64,000 nucleotides of DNA from Pictodentalium vernedei (GCA_031216915.1 CM062294.1:391955217-392019216); one strand, 5' to 3'; shown: positions 1 to 12,532, counted from the stretch's first letter. Numbers and translations are program-made. The notes: generated from the letters alone by a model not told the origin.

Positions 1-20
1 CCACAACATAGATAGAAAGT

Positions 21-175
21 CAAGTCCAGCCAAATATTTATACCCATGTTCCCCATTTTAATGGACTTCCACTGCAGGCATTGGTTACCTATTTTACCAG
101 TAAAACAGAGCTTGTTTACCACAGTAAATAAGCACTGCTTCACTTCCCGGGGTTCCCACGGGAGATACTGACTTT
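21..175. repeat. Interspersed repeat A, copy 1
   Basis: Contains AGTCAAGTCCAGCCAA, TTTATACCCATGTT and CATTTTAATGGACTT. Related copies are at 48205-48575 and 59975-60200. No coding capacity was seen; type unknown. Confidence 0.7.
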
Positions 176-351
176 GAAATTCTTGAAAAACGAATGGCAA
201 GAAGCATAAAAGTAGGGTTAAGTTGGGCCCTGAAAATCTGCAATTTCCCGTGTGAAATCAAATCTCTAATCCAATCAGCCAAGGTATTCAAAATCGAATC
301 AAATCGAAGGAAGAAAATGAGAAATCTGTTTTTTAGTGCTAGGCAGAAAGA

Positions 352-486
352 GGAGGAATTGAACTGGCATTTATTATTTTGCTGTAGGCCAACGCTCCAG
401 TTTTTGCATCTCATGGGAATTCCAGAAAGATGCAAAAGTTGGAGTGTAGGCCAACAATGAAATAATAAATACCATTCGGTTCCTCC
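352..486. repeat. Imperfect foldback element
   Basis: The two halves are inverted copies of each other: GAGGAATTGAACTGGCATTT through TTTTGCATCT, against its complement ending GGTTCCTC. The arms are about 60 bp with several mismatches. It has the shape of a small MITE. The short open frames across it (94-460) are by-products of the repeat. Confidence 0.7.
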
Positions 487-1299
487 AATGCACTGTCTAT
501 TTCACACTCCAATTTATCTGTTAACCTTTCTGGTTATGCTTGAAGTGAAAGTTGCAGTCACATTGTTTCTTGGGATGGAATTTATGTGAGATTCACAAAA
601 TATTCTGTTGTACATGTGCATAATTTAGCCTACCATTCTTTGTGCACTCCTCCTGAGAAAATATTTGCTGTCTCAGATGAGGTAAGAGAATGGAGACGTG
701 TATAATAATTTTAAAAAAGTTAACTCTTTATCTACTTTATACGTAAAAACAGTAACGTTTTATCTTTTATCGTTATCGAAAACTCGCCGTCAATAAAAAA
801 TCTTTTATCGTTACTGCAGTAAGAATAAAAGTCACGTGATATCGCAAGAATACAACGTTCACGCCCATCTCATTTGCATGACGTACTATTTCATTCAACA
901 CTTTGAATAACTAATTATCGCTGCCACGGATCGAAACAAATAAAACGGGGCGTATTTATCGAAATGTATTGAATAAAAAAGAAGGCCATTAATTAAACTT
1001 ACTGAATTGTAAAAATAAAATTTGACGGAAAAGAGTAAAAATTAGTAACTTACACTTTTTCAAATGAGATTATTTCACCCTTTGAGACTTTAATTATCCT
1101 GACGTTCAAACGTCACTGGGAATTCAGTTTCTTCAACATTTTTCAAAATGTGACGTCAAACGTCGGAAAGTACAAATAACCAGATATTTTTCACATTAGT
1201 GAATATCTGGTTGAAGGCTAGATTATTTTTAGTGGTCTGCATTTGTTAATCAAAACTTGTTTTTTTACGGGAGTGGGGGAGGTGGGGGTGTAGATAAAA

Positions 1300-1440
1300 G
1301 GGTTATATACACATGGTGTTGGTAAAAAAATCTTTTATCGCGACTCGAGCGTTTTCGGGGGCTACATAGGCTATATATGCCCCCGAAAACGCTCTCATCG
1401 CGATAAAAGATTTTTTACAAACACCTTGTGTATATAACCC
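1300..1440. repeat. Long near-palindrome
   Basis: Arms of about 60 bp (1300-1361 and 1379-1440), from GGGTTATATACACA to CGTTTTCGGGGGC and its complement, flank an ~18 bp loop (CTACATAGGCTATATATG). The same 'AAAAAATCTTTTATCG' motif recurs at about 797-812, so the palindrome may be the end of a larger 720-1440 element. Confidence 0.85.
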
Positions 1441-1489
1441 ATATTTATCTAACATGATTTGTAGACAACACGTGCAAAAAAATTTCTTA

Positions 1490-1890
1490 AATAAGGCCTA
1501 AAAAAGTTAAAAATCTGTTTTTAGGTTTTCCTGATGGTCCTTTTGACTGCCACATGCTCTCTTTTTATAACCAATGCAAACTTAAAAAAATAAAAATGAA
1601 ATGATTTAAGTTTGGTATTTTACTCAAGTTAATAAAATTGCTAAATTTGTCCCTTGAGTGCAACAAAGCTTTGCAATGCTTCAGCATTGCAAACACTTCT
1701 TGCATTCAAGGGACGAAATACACCACTATCCATGCTATTCTGTAGATTATGTGGCCTAACACATAAAACAGACCAAGAACATAAACTTTTGCTGGCAAAG
1801 AAGTAATTACAAAAATAAAATAAAAAACCACCTGCCCAAATGCAATTTTAAAAAACACGGCCTGAGAAACAGAAGATCTACTTTGTGTGT
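1490..1890. repeat. Interspersed repeat B, copy beside the blade-5 exon
   Basis: Closely similar to 50370-50695, sharing CTCTCTTTTTATAACCAATG, TTGTCCCTTGAGTGCAA and AGAAACAGAAGATCTACTTT. It includes an imperfect hairpin at 1650-1713 around TTTGCAATGCTTCAGCATTG. Both copies lie just 3' (in gene orientation) of a coronin exon. Confidence 0.75.
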
Positions 1891-1929
1891 GTGCGAGTGG
1901 GTGGGTGAGGGGGAGGGGGGGAAGCTATC

Positions 1930-2069
1930 TAAAAATTTTCATTTTTTGCCTGAAAAACAGCAAGCTCATTCCAATGAGAGGTCATAAGCTATGTTTTTGA
2001 GGCAAAAATGAAGAGATTTTTGTGAATAGTGCTGGTTATTTTGGTCTGTCATATTATGTAAAGGGTTAA
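1930..2069. repeat. TTAACCC-type MITE, right half
   Basis: Has the palindromic core GCTCATTCCAATGAGAGGTC and the terminal GTAAAGGGTTAA of the MITE family that is intact at 61565-61799. The left arm is shortened. Confidence 0.65.
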
Positions 2070-2090
2070 CTACCAATCCATAACACTTAC

Positions 2091-2207
2091 TTCATTCCAC
2101 AATGCATATTGCCTTTCACTCATCCGTGAAAACCCTGTTGTAAAAATCTTATCATCTTTCAAATAAATAGCTTGTGATGGTTTGGCACCCATATGACATT
2201 TTCCTTG
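2091..2207 (-). CDS. coro: Coronin exon (WD40 blade 5)
   Basis: The exon has 39 codons, QGKCHMGAKPSQAIYLKD through FTTGFSRMSERQYALWNE. The FTTGFSRMSERQ-ALW motif is highly characteristic of coronins. The acceptor is 'tttcttttcag' (2208 is its last base) and the donor is GAA|GTAAGTG at 2091/2090. It starts and ends in phase 0. An alternative acceptor three bases upstream would add one Gln. The remaining propeller, the unique region and the coiled coil should be encoded to the left of the window. Confidence 0.95.
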
Positions 2208-2254
2208 CTGAAAAGAAACCAAATAAATATTGAATAAATTCTTAGTAAAACTAG

Positions 2255-2552
2255 AATGAACAAGAGGGGCAATGCAAAGCATGTGCCAATGCCCCCAACC
2301 CACCAAAAATTTTCTAAGTTGAAAGAGTGAAAAAGGGCCATAACTCTGGGAAAAATGTGTGGAAGAAACTCACGCTACGCAGGTATTGTTCCCTCTATCA
2401 CAACATCAAATATCATTCAAATCGGAGTAGCAGTGGCTGAGATACAAGGGAAGATGTTGGGATGGACTGATGGATGGACGGATGGATGAACTGACACAAG
2501 GTCTCCACTAGATACCTCTTCGACTTTTCAAGTCGGGGGCATAACAAGCTTA
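2255..2552. mobile_element. Short Helitron-like element, single unit
   Basis: Starts near AACAAGAGGGGCAATGC. It carries one copy of a '..GGGCCATAACTCTGGG..' unit, a GGATGGAC microsatellite (about 2460-2495), and a terminal hairpin CGACTTTTCAAGTCG followed by GGGGGCATAACAAG. The layout matches the larger array elements in this window. Confidence 0.5.
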
Positions 2553-2959
2553 TGGGACACAAATGCCTCATCAACATGCTGCTTATAAAATGCCCCCCAA
2601 AAGTTTTTCACAATCATTATGCCTTAACTACTGCATTACTCATATAAAAAGCTGAAATTACCCCTCCCCACCAAAAAAAAAAAAAACATCCATAAAAAGT
2701 AATGTGAAAATTCTCAAATAAAGTTTTTACACCATCAAGGGGCCCTAATTACCATTTCACTGGAAACAGAAGCTGAAAATCAAACCTGGCTTTCCTTTTG
2801 TTATAAAAAAAACAATTATGAAATTTAAAATCATCACACTAAGAGACTCAAAAGTTACCATCAGGAAACAAAAAAAAAACAAGTTGAAGTTCACATCAAA
2901 GATGCTGAGAACGAGTTGTGGTGGCTAAAAAGGAATCTGTGCTAGCACATGAAACTTCT

Positions 2960-3900
2960 GAAACCAGGAAACAATCAAAGTGCCATAGGACAAGTCTGGT
3001 AAAAATCAGACATCATTTGTTCAATTTATCATGCTGACACTGCCTGCAAGTTGGAAATTTAAACAAGAAATCTAAGGGCGTAACTCCTGAAATAAAATTC
3101 ATGAAGGACTGGTTTTCTAACTCATTCAAGACATTCTTGAGAAGAACTAAAAGACCAAAGTTGGAAAAAATCAGATCATGTTTGTTCAAGAAATCATGCT
3201 GATACTACTCGCAGGTCAGAAATTCAAACAAGAAAACAATCTGAAGGGCATAACTCCTGAAAAAAATTTGGGCAGGACTGGTTTTCAAACTTAACAAAGA
3301 CATTCTCGAGAACTCACAGACCAAATTTGGTAAAAAAAATTGGATGTTTGTTCAAGTTGTGGAACAAATACTATTCGCAAGTCAGAAATTCAAACAAGAT
3401 GACAATCTTAGAGGCATAACTCCTGAAAAAAAATCCTGGGAGGACTGGTTTTCGAAATCATCCAAAACATTCTCGAGTGGAACACACAAACCAAATTTGT
3501 TAACAATTGGATAACTTTTTTTTTTAAAAAGTCGGAAAACAATCTAAGCTGCATAACTTCTGAAACAAAATCCTGGCAGGACGGGTTTTTTAACTCATCC
3601 AAGACATTCTTGAGTACACTCACAGCTTAAATTTAGTAACAACTGGATAAACTTTGTTTAAGTTATCGTGCTGACACTGCCCGCATATCAGGCATATCAA
3701 AACAGTCTAAGGAGCACAACTCCTGAAAATAACTTCCAGCAGGACTGGTTTTCAAACTCATCCAAGATATTCTCTAATAGAACTCATAGACCAAATCAGG
3801 TAAAATTTGGTTAACATTTGTTCAAGTTATCATGGTGACATTGCAACATGGACAGGCAGATTGACAGATGGATGCCTAGATGGATGAATGGACACTTCAT
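2960..3900. repeat. Tandem array, about 165 bp units
   Basis: Roughly five to six diverged copies of a unit around CATAACTCCTGAAA, AGGACTGGTTTTC and GACATTCT(C/T)GAG. The array is followed at 3850-3895 by a degenerate GGATGGACA-type microsatellite. Short minus-strand frames here are repeat by-products. Confidence 0.75.
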
Positions 3901-4829
3901 CAAGACAGATCAAATTGTTGACACAATTCGCCCAAAAAAGAGCATTCTTGCACAATAAAGGGCAAGTACAGTGCAAAAACTATCACTTGGAATGTGAAAA
4001 TGTAATTTTGCCTTTGATTTATGATCATAAAAATACCTGGTTTGTGGAGAAATGATCACTCTCTGAGTGGACGTTGAACATCTAAGTGATGTTATGATGT
4101 GAATGAAATGCTTCAACATAAAATAGTGTAAAGCAAGAACTTATCAGACCACCAAAGGTGATATGTTTCTTTAAAAACATCAGCTTCATTCCTTTAATTC
4201 ATGTTTAAGCGTGGTATAAATATAGAACAGAGTAAGGGTAGAGTATGGGAGACAGGAATGAACGACCCTTGGTGGAGTGGAGTCATTCCTGTATTTCATG
4301 TGCGCCTTCAGCACCAATGTAATTCTGTCTTAATACTCATACATGACAATGCCACCTAAAACATGCAACAATAGGGATATCCTAATCACATCCACTCACC
4401 TACATTCATGCTTCATACTGTCCAAGTAACATGAAATGAGTAATCAGATGACAGGCTGCCAAAATCTACTTAGTACACGATTGAGAGAAAACTCTTATTC
4501 TGTGGAATTAGGTAGAAGTACAATATATAAATGCTGACCTTAAATCAAAACAAGGGCAATAAGTTGGCACAGCCAACAGATGCTCCGTGAATGCCAAGGC
4601 TATACCTCCCCCCCCCCTTCTGACTGCCAAGCACAAGTTTCTAGTCATTTGTCTTTGTTGATACTGAATTAATAAATATCTTACCTTATCTCCATTAAAC
4701 CACAGAACCAATACAGTAGGCCACCAAATGTGTCCATGGGACACTAATGCCCTCACTTTATGAAAAACTATATTTTTGTGGTTAACAAAGTCCAAAATGG
4801 GTCCATAATTCAGATAAAAATTATCACAC

Positions 4830-5850
4830 AACACTCAAATCAAACCCATCAGGTATATTGTCTACAGTAAGCTGTATTACAGGTTTGATTGAAATTGGAT
4901 GCCAATAAATCAAGTTACCATCTGGAAACAAATATCAACAGGTTTTCTAAGTCGAAAAAGGACCACAACTGCCAAAAAATATCGGACCAAGCCCACTATC
5001 AATCCCAACCTGTATCATGTGGTTATATTCCCTGAAATTTTTTTGGGGAGCATAATGAAAATATTGACTGCAAAAATATAAATAGCATCTAACCTTACAC
5101 ACAAACTCTAACAACACTGGATTGTGAAATTTTCTGAGGTCAAAAAACATAAAAATTTGTGGAGAGAAAAACACCCCCCCAAAATATTCTGTAATTTTGT
5201 AGTAATGAGGTCTTAACTGACTCTGAAGGTCACAAGAAGACAAATAAACACCAAATAGCATTGTTAAAGCAACATCACATGCACACAATCTGAACTAAAC
5301 ACAAACTCTGACAACTTCAAAACATTAGCACCGCCAGGCATGGCTAAATACGCTTGTTAGCCATTTTGAATTGTACCAACTTTGGTTGAGATCAAATAAA
5401 CCAAACTGGAGTTATCGGGCTTAAACCAAAAATGTTAATAAATGGTCAAATTCTAAGTTGAAAAAGAGCTGTAACTCATGTAAAAATAATTGGACTGAAC
5501 CCTTATTCAACCCTTATTACTATCTGGGTAATACACGTACCAAGTTTGGTTGAGATCAAATAATCCAAACTGGAGTTATCGGGTAGAAACCCAAAATGTT
5601 AATAGACGGTCAAATTCCAAGTCCAAAAAAGGACCCAAACTTAGGTAAAAATAAATGGACAGAACCCATAATCAAACTAGGCCTGTATTACTAGCTGGGT
5701 AATATACATACCAACTTTGGTTGAGATCAAATAATCCAAACTCAAGTTATCGATCAGAAACCAATTGTTTACGGATGGACAGACAGATAGACCGACAGAC
5801 AGGCCATTTACATAATACAACCGTTTTTACAACGGGCATATAAAAACTAT
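4830..5850. repeat. Tandem array, about 169 bp units, with GACAGACA tail
   Basis: The clearest copies begin at about 5370, 5538 and 5708 (TTTGGTTGAGATCAAATAA, ACTGGAGTTATCGG). More diverged material extends left to about 4830. It ends with a GACAGATAGACCGACAGACA microsatellite (5775-5805) and a hairpin-like ACCGTTTTTACAACGGGCAT. Confidence 0.7.
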
Positions 5851-6750
5851 AAAAAAAACTAAGTTTTTACTCAAAAATTTATTGAAAACCAAGATGCCTT
5901 GTCATGGTCGGTATCCCTGAATCCAGTATGGATCAAACGGATCTTCTAAACCATATATTTGCCAGTCAAAACTGGGTCATTTGCTGACTCTTGATCTCTT
6001 CTATCTCGAATCCTGCAGAAGTTCCAACAGCATCGACATTGTGAACCAAATCTTGGACTTGAGGGGGTAATATGTCCATATCTTGGCCTTGAGGATTAAT
6101 ATGTCGATATCACTGGCCATATCATTGAGAGACTCCCAATTTTCAGTTTCAAGCCCACATTTGCTATCTGAGTCATGAAAAAACTTGAAATATTTTCCAG
6201 TATTTCTCGCAGACATTTTGTCTGAAAGACATGCTAAAATAAACCAACATACTTTTTGATCCAAGCTCTATTCCTATTCGTGGGCAGGGCTTGCCTTGAG
6301 TAAAATGGTTGGGGCCTGAAAAAAAGTCCCCCGGATGTTGAGGTCGGGGCCTGAAAAAATTCCCCCAGATATTGAGGTCGGGGCCTTTTGGGGTAATTTT
6401 ATGTTGTTACATTCTTTCCAATGCCGACCTTAGCTGATTACTTTTGCTGAGAAAAAAAAAAAAATCCCGGGGACGAAACGACTTGGACCCATCATGTGGG
6501 TGCTGGACATTTCGTACAGACATATTGGATTTTTTGTTGATAAAATTTTAGGATGTTTCGTACAGTCAAGGTGCCAATAGTGGATCACTTTTTCCTTTTT
6601 CGTGTTATTTTGCTTCTGTTATTTTTTTTAAAATTTCAAGCGTGTTCTGTGGTAAGAACAATTCTTCCTCTACATGACTGGCACCAACCTTTTTTAAAAC
6701 TATAATGGATGGAAGACTTAATTGATTAGTCTTGTGTACCACCGTCGGGT

Positions 6751-6807
6751 GCCAATAGCGGATCACTTCTGCCAATAGCGGATCACTTCTGCCAATAGCG
6801 GATCACG
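6751..6807. repeat. Three tandem copies of a 20-bp terminal motif
   Basis: GCCAATAGCGGATCACTTCT is present twice in full and once in part, with the same core as the nested element's termini. It is probably a subterminal transposase-binding array. Confidence 0.85.
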
Positions 6808-7012
6808 TGATTCAATTTGATTCTACCTGTTAGGATGGACACTTTCTCCTTATTATTTACTGGTTTTGAATCGCAAAACATATTTCAGATTGTTTTCAGA
6901 CAGGCTGGTAGCCCCAAAAATTGACAGTATAGACTGGTGGCGCTAAGGAGTGGGGGGGGTGGGGGGGGGTGGGGGTGGGGGGGGTGGGGGTGGGGGGTTG
7001 AGGGGGGTAGGA

Positions 7013-7285
7013 CGATGGCGCAAAGTGTTGTGCGTCGTCATGTTTGATCAGATATGTATCCTGTGCAATTCAACAATTCGAGGCGTACAACTCACCAGTC
7101 GCGAGAGCCTGAAAATCCTAAATGGAGGCTGGTGGCACCAACAATGGGGGAGGGGGTGCTCTCACCCCTGGTGCTAATGCACCATGGGTGAGAGTACCCC
7201 CTCCCCATACACCCCCCCCCTCCCCAGGGGGGTAGGACGATGGCGCAAAGTGTTGTGCGTCATCATGTTTGATCAGATATATGAG
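7013..7285. repeat. Direct repeat plus inverted G-rich repeat in the nested element
   Basis: GACGATGGCGCAAAGTGTTG occurs at about 7013 and 7236, so about 220 bp is duplicated. Between them, 7146-7207 is an inverted repeat around GGGGAGGGGGTGCTCTCACC. Confidence 0.7.
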
Positions 7286-7935
7286 GGGGGGTGCTCTCAC
7301 CCCTGGTGCTAACGCAGATTCCCTTTCGTGTCATGAGTCCCTGTGTTAAAAATGTTTCTGCACCACCCCTGTTCTGCGAGTATTAACCGAAAATGCCAGA
7401 ACTTAATGAATGTCATATCCGAAACTTTTGATTGCAACAGGATGGCGATCTCTGACATATCATCGATCTATCGACAAATACCAGCGATGTCCATCAGAGA
7501 CATCATCTTACGAAACTGGTCATATTTTTAAACGCTGTTGGACACTTCTGAGGAGGGGCTACACCACCTCATTGATCGGACCTGGCCAGTCAGAAATGCT
7601 CGTGTTTTCCTACGAGGTCAGAGCCTTTCAATGAGGGAGCTGTAGCCCCCATCCTCCCGATCACACATGGAACATCATATACAGCAAGCCCCCAATTACT
7701 GCACACTCACTCTCTTTGTCAAATCGTTTTCCTCATGCTGATGGTGATGGAGGTGAGGTTCTTTGTGTTTTTATGTCAATTAGTGAGTTCAATAGCTGGT
7801 CACCACAACAGCCTTGGGGCAACCCAACAATGTGTCACAAGGTCCAGTTTTCAGCAAATTCAGGTTTGACAAACTTGTCGAGCAGACAATGGATTGTCTA
7901 TCCGGTTTATAAGAAGCAAGAACCATATGTCGGGT

Positions 7936-8265
7936 TTATTTATTTATTTTGATTGGTGTTTAACGACACTTTAACAACTAGGGCACATTGTGTCGGTAAC
8001 AGGCTTACATACGACGGAAGCCAAGACAGCCAGAGGAAACAACTGAGCAACAACAAATGCATGCAAGCTCTCCAACGTCATCACTCCAGATTCTACTAAG
8101 CACTGCACGACAGTACCATGCATTGCGGAGCACAGGCTGGGTTAGATAGCTTGGAGACACGTGCACCCCAGCGTGCACCCCCCCCCCAACACACACACAT
8201 CAATGGGCAAGTAAATTGCATTGCCCAGGGACACAGGAGCAGGTTGATTAATTTCCAAATAGATA
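7936..8265 (-). mobile_element. SINE fragment
   Basis: Starts TTATTTTGATTGGTGTTTAACGACAC in the tail part and continues with the diverged body. Matches the family seen at 13650-13980. The tRNA-like head is not recognisable. Confidence 0.6.
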
Positions 8266-8546
8266 AAAATTAAGTGACAGCAGCATTTTCGTAATTAAAA
8301 GTTCTACAATCTGCCAACTCCTTCAGCTTCTCTGACCATTTTTGAAGTTCTCAAGCTAATAAATTTTTACAGTATGGGTTCCAGGCATGCATGTAGCCAC
8401 AGGGGGGTGGGGGTGGGGGTAGGTTGTGGGGGGTATGGGCTGTGCCCCCTAAAAGAGAGAGAGGGATGGAGAAAGAGGGAGAGGACGGGATGGATGAGAA
8501 ATCCCCCCCATATGCTCATGCCTACAGCACCCCCCCCCCCCCAATT

Positions 8547-8589
<43 letters not shown>

Positions 8590-9053
8590 TCCTGGCTATC
8601 TCTGAGGATTTTTTTTAAATACGGGGAGCTGAAGAAAAATTCGATGCCAATGAGGAAAACCCATTTGTCAAATACAACAGCCTAATTCGCCAGGGAAGTT
8701 ACTTGTACAAGACACCACAGCCCGGACAATTTCTGAAGTTTCTCAGTGAAAGCCATGCAAACACGAAGATGATTGGAACCTAATGATCGAACAGGTTTCA
8801 ATGATATCTAAATTTACATAGTTTTACTGAAAAGACAATATTCACAAATGTCGAATTCCGTTTGGAAAAGTTGAGTTGGGTGAAGAGGTTTGGTGTTTTA
8901 TGCTTATAATCAGTTTGTTCCAGTGTATCTCAGAAAATAGTTGAGGTCTGCGTTGGGTGTCCCCCCCCCCTCCCCCCTCCCCTCCCCCCCCCCCCCATCT
9001 CTCTAATTTCCCTACTGATCTTTGGAGATTTGATGGGTATCTCTCAATGAAAT

Positions 9054-9115
9054 CATGCAAATGTGGATATCATTGGACCGGCTCGGTGAGCTCCAATGAT
9101 ATCCATATTTCCATG
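9054..9115. repeat. Inverted repeat, 24-bp arms
   Basis: Arms 9054-9077 and 9092-9115 share TGGATATCATTGGA and its complement around a 14-nt loop. Confidence 0.8.
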
Positions 9116-10345
9116 GTTGTAATATGCAACATTCAATATATTTCAGATTTTAGGAGCACAATTTGTGTGAACTTTCTCGGCATTTTCTGTCGCTTTGTTG
9201 GATAAAGGATCAATGTGTGTTCTCTTCCAATAATCGCGGGGAATCGGCGGCAAGCCCTTATATTACTGTAACTGCTAGTGAGTCGTGGGGGATATATTTT
9301 AGTTTTTCTGCACAAACTGAAATCGGAACACAGCACTCGAAGTTTGTCAACTAGCATTTGGAATGCTAACTACTTTCAAAACACAAAATACCGAGTGGTA
9401 GGCCTAGACTTTCACTGCAAGTTGCTCAAGAATTTGTATGGTCGCCGAGTGAATTCGATCAGTTACATGTATTTTATTTGTTTTTTTTTTCTTAACTTTC
9501 TTATAGCTCGGAAGACTACATTTGAAAAAAAAAATTATTAGCAAATTTTGATGAGAATGTGGAAATGATCATGTGGTTGGCATATTTGCACTTTCCGAAC
9601 AACACATGCAAATAATTCGTTTCATATGTCATCACAGTAAACAAAATTGAGTTTGCCGCGTTTCGTTTTTTGCAGTGCATGATCCGCTAATGGGTAGTTG
9701 ACTGAGGCCTGTGGGTCGAAGTTTATTTCATCTTTTCGTGTCTGATTGGCCTGGACCTTTTTATAATTAAATTGCCTATATTCTAACCTTCAAAATGACA
9801 CCAAACACCATAAACTTTACCTTTTGTTCAGCTGGTGAACTTCGTGTTTGGTTTTTGTTTCCGTTTCAGTTCTTGGAAAAACTTCCCCAAATCGGAAGGG
9901 GTTTGTACTTACTACTTTCATTTTCAGTATTAAACGGCAGACTTCATAGGTGATATTCTTCCAGTTGCAAAACATTTCCCATACCTACATGACTGTGGAC
10001 TCGTTTCATAAATCAAACAATCACTTTTAATTCAACGTAATCATTCATGACTGAGTGATCCGCTAATGCGTTGATCCGCTATTAGCATCTTGACTGTACA
10101 TATTGTGGGGTGTCTATTTTCAATCCAAGGGTTGTCTCAAAGAAAAAATTGAAAAAAAAACCATTTCAGTTTACCGTTTAAATAATTTCAATCCATGAAA
10201 ATTCCCCACAGCTTTGGATATTTCAGAAATGGAATGCACCACACCTCTCCACGTAGACACAGGTACACATTTTATTTTATTTCGTACATTTATTTTGACG
10301 GCAGTTTCTGTGTCTCGTTTTTCATGCGGATTTAGGTGGATGTTA

Positions 10346-10419
10346 ATTCGAATCAGACAAAAACAGAGTGTATTATTATTTTATTCGAATCAGACAAAAA
10401 CAGAGTGTATTATTATTTT
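10346..10419. repeat. Exact 37-bp tandem duplication
   Basis: 10346-10382 and 10383-10419 are identical, starting ATTCGAATCAGAC. The duplication is in frame-breaking DNA with no gene. Exact identity implies a recent slip or duplication, or a collapsed assembly variant. Confidence 0.9.
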
Positions 10420-10689
10420 ATCTGTTATTTGCTGCTTCTTCTATTGTAATCACACTTGCGTGAATGAGACGTGAATGGAAAAATTAATCTCGCAAAATTT
10501 CGTTGCCCAAACCTACCAACAGCTACACTGAGATTTCGGGAGCCGAGACAGAAAAAAAAGTCGGGGCCCAAAAAAAAGCCCTGAGAAGGGGCCTCTCGGG
10601 GGCCGGGGCCAATCTCGGCCCCGACTCAAGGCAAGCCCTGCGTGGGTGGTTGTGGCATGAAACTTTGCTTGACCTTTAACATCAACATA

Positions 10690-11140
10690 AATAGAACCCC
10701 ACAATATCTTACAAAGCAAAAATTGAGTTACTTACCCTAGAACACTTGTACTGCTATCTGGTTTCAAATTTTGACTTCAGTCGTGATCGGCAGCGATTGG
10801 GTAATTCGACTTTAGTCGTGTTTGGTAGTGAAAGAGTTAACACAACTCTTACAACACTGGAATGTGAAATTTTCAAAGACCAAAAAGTCCAAAAAGCATT
10901 AAAATTTGAGAGAAAAAAAGCCCATAAAAATATTCTTAAAATTAATAGTTATGAGGTTTTAATTGCCTCTGAAGGTCAGAAGAAGCTACCACATATAAAA
11001 AAAATATCAAAACCCTAGGGTCACAGGACTTTGAGAAAAAGACCTATACACAAACTCTTACAGAATTAGACACATTTGACTGATGGTGATGTATCCATTA
11101 TAATACCTCACCACTTCGTTGAAGTGGGCAAGCTAAAAAG
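10690..11140. repeat. Fragment of a Helitron-like element
   Basis: Contains ACAACACTGGAATGTGAAATT, which is similar to 5108-5135. It ends with the hairpin CCACTTCGTTGAAGTGGG and GCAAGCTAAAAAG, the CTAA ending shared by this element class. Confidence 0.55.
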
Positions 11141-12346
11141 GAAATTAAAAATTAAAAAAAACTATTTGAACTAGAGAAACAGAATTTACTGCATCCAGTA
11201 AATTCAAGTCTGTGTGAAAAGGGTTAAAGTATCAGGAATAAACTCTACAGAAAGAGAATTTATGGAGGCTTATCTTCTGGTGTAAAATATTTTTTAACAA
11301 ATCAGAAATGGGTTTTCGTTAACAGTATTTACAGATATTCATACATGAATCAGAACAATTTTTATAAGAAACCAGAAAAGGTATATATGTGACCAGCATT
11401 CACGAATCAGAAATGGACAATTTTGGCTCTGCCCACTAATTTGAGTGATGAAATACATTCATAAACTTTAGAAATACATTAAGGTGTAAATGCATTTCCC
11501 AGACTTTCTAAATAATATGCACTTGATGACCTCATTCAGATGGACCGTATATTGAATCTCCAGCACTTTTTAACTCAGTCGGTGTAGTCCCATGTCTACA
11601 TCTACACTGAAGAAGGAGCGCAACCCACTTTGAAATAATGGCTCCACCAACTTCAGATCTGTCATCTGTCATTCAGATGGAACGGGTGAAAAAAACATAG
11701 ATGAGTGCAAACTGGTTATTGTTAACCTGCATGCCAAAATGCATCGAGATAGGACGAAACGTATTTGAGTTGTAGCGCTGACAAAGGGTGCATAGACTCT
11801 ATGTCGGAGATATTGTCATAAAAAACCATAAAAACCCCAAGAGCTCATTTGAAGGCCTGCTCATAAAAGAGCATCTAGTGACATAAACAAAGCATACATA
11901 AAGTCATACCAAACCTGAAGTATGAGCATAAACTACTTCATAAATATTGGCTCCACCAACTCCGGATCTGCCATATTTGTAGATGATGGCAAATGTTCAT
12001 ATTAGCAAGGCAATGATGAAGTGCATGTATGGTACCTCTGGAAAATATATTGCAAGTAAAAAGGTTCAGTAATGTTGGAATGTTGACGTTGAAAGGCCTT
12101 GAAGACTCCCAAGAGCCTGTCTGAAGACTTACTGGCATTGTCAAAATACCGAGGTCCCATCTATATCCATGTGTGTTTAGAACAACACTGTGAGAATGGA
12201 AATGGTTTTCATTATTCTCAATGATTTTTTCGAAGAGAGGTGCACCATCGAAGTGCAGTACGCTTTAGTACACCGCGCCACCGTGCCCCCATATTAAGAT
12301 CTTCAGAGGGTTAAAATATTCGCTTTAAATATTCCATTTTAATCCT

Positions 12347-12531
12347 TTAACCCTTTACCCAATGAATCGGCCGCATCCGCCCGCGTAATATGCACATTGA
12401 GAAGTTGAAAAAATATTAGTTCCAACGAGGGGTCCCATGATATGGTTTTGTAGAAATTGTTTGGAAAATTTGAAAAAAATGTTATTTGAAATAATAAATT
12501 TTGCTATTGTCTCTGTTGGGTAAAGGGTTAA
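12347..12531. mobile_element. MITE with TTAACCCTTTACCCAA termini
   Basis: Complete copy: TTAACCCTTTACCCAATGAA on the left, TTGGGTAAAGGGTTAA on the right, with an internal '..CATGATATGGTTTTGT..' stretch. The terminal TTAA may double as the target sequence. Confidence 0.8.
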
Positions 12532-12532
12532 A

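Larger units (their letters stand above)
6563..10096. mobile_element. Nested TA-flanked element, CAGTCAAG termini
   Basis: The left end CAGTCAAGGTGCCAATAG and the right end (complement) CAGTCAAGATGCTAATAG are flanked by TA (6561-6562, 10097-10098). This fits Tc1/mariner/pogo-type ends. GCCAATAGCGGATCA motifs recur at the left (6570, 6751, 6771, 6791), and their complements recur at the right (near 9681, 10057, 10072). No recognisable transposase survives; the interior is rich in poly-G/C and short direct and inverted repeats. Confidence 0.7.
6285..10640. mobile_element. DNA transposon with CAGGG termini, 6-bp target duplication
   Basis: Inverted termini CAGGGCTTGCCTTGAGT lie at 6285-6301 and 10624-10640, followed inward by GGGGCC-rich subterminal repeats. 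Both ends are flanked by CGTGGG (6279-6284 and 10641-10646). CAGGG ends recall hAT elements, but the duplication seen is 6 bp rather than 8, so I do not assign a superfamily. No transposase remnant was recognised. It is interrupted by a second element and a SINE fragment, which suggests age. Confidence 0.75.

Noticed and set aside
10690..10740. Possible splice donor (GGGTAAGTAA on the minus strand near 10738)
   Set aside because: No flanking coding sequence of coronin or another family, and the exons on either side already join in frame.
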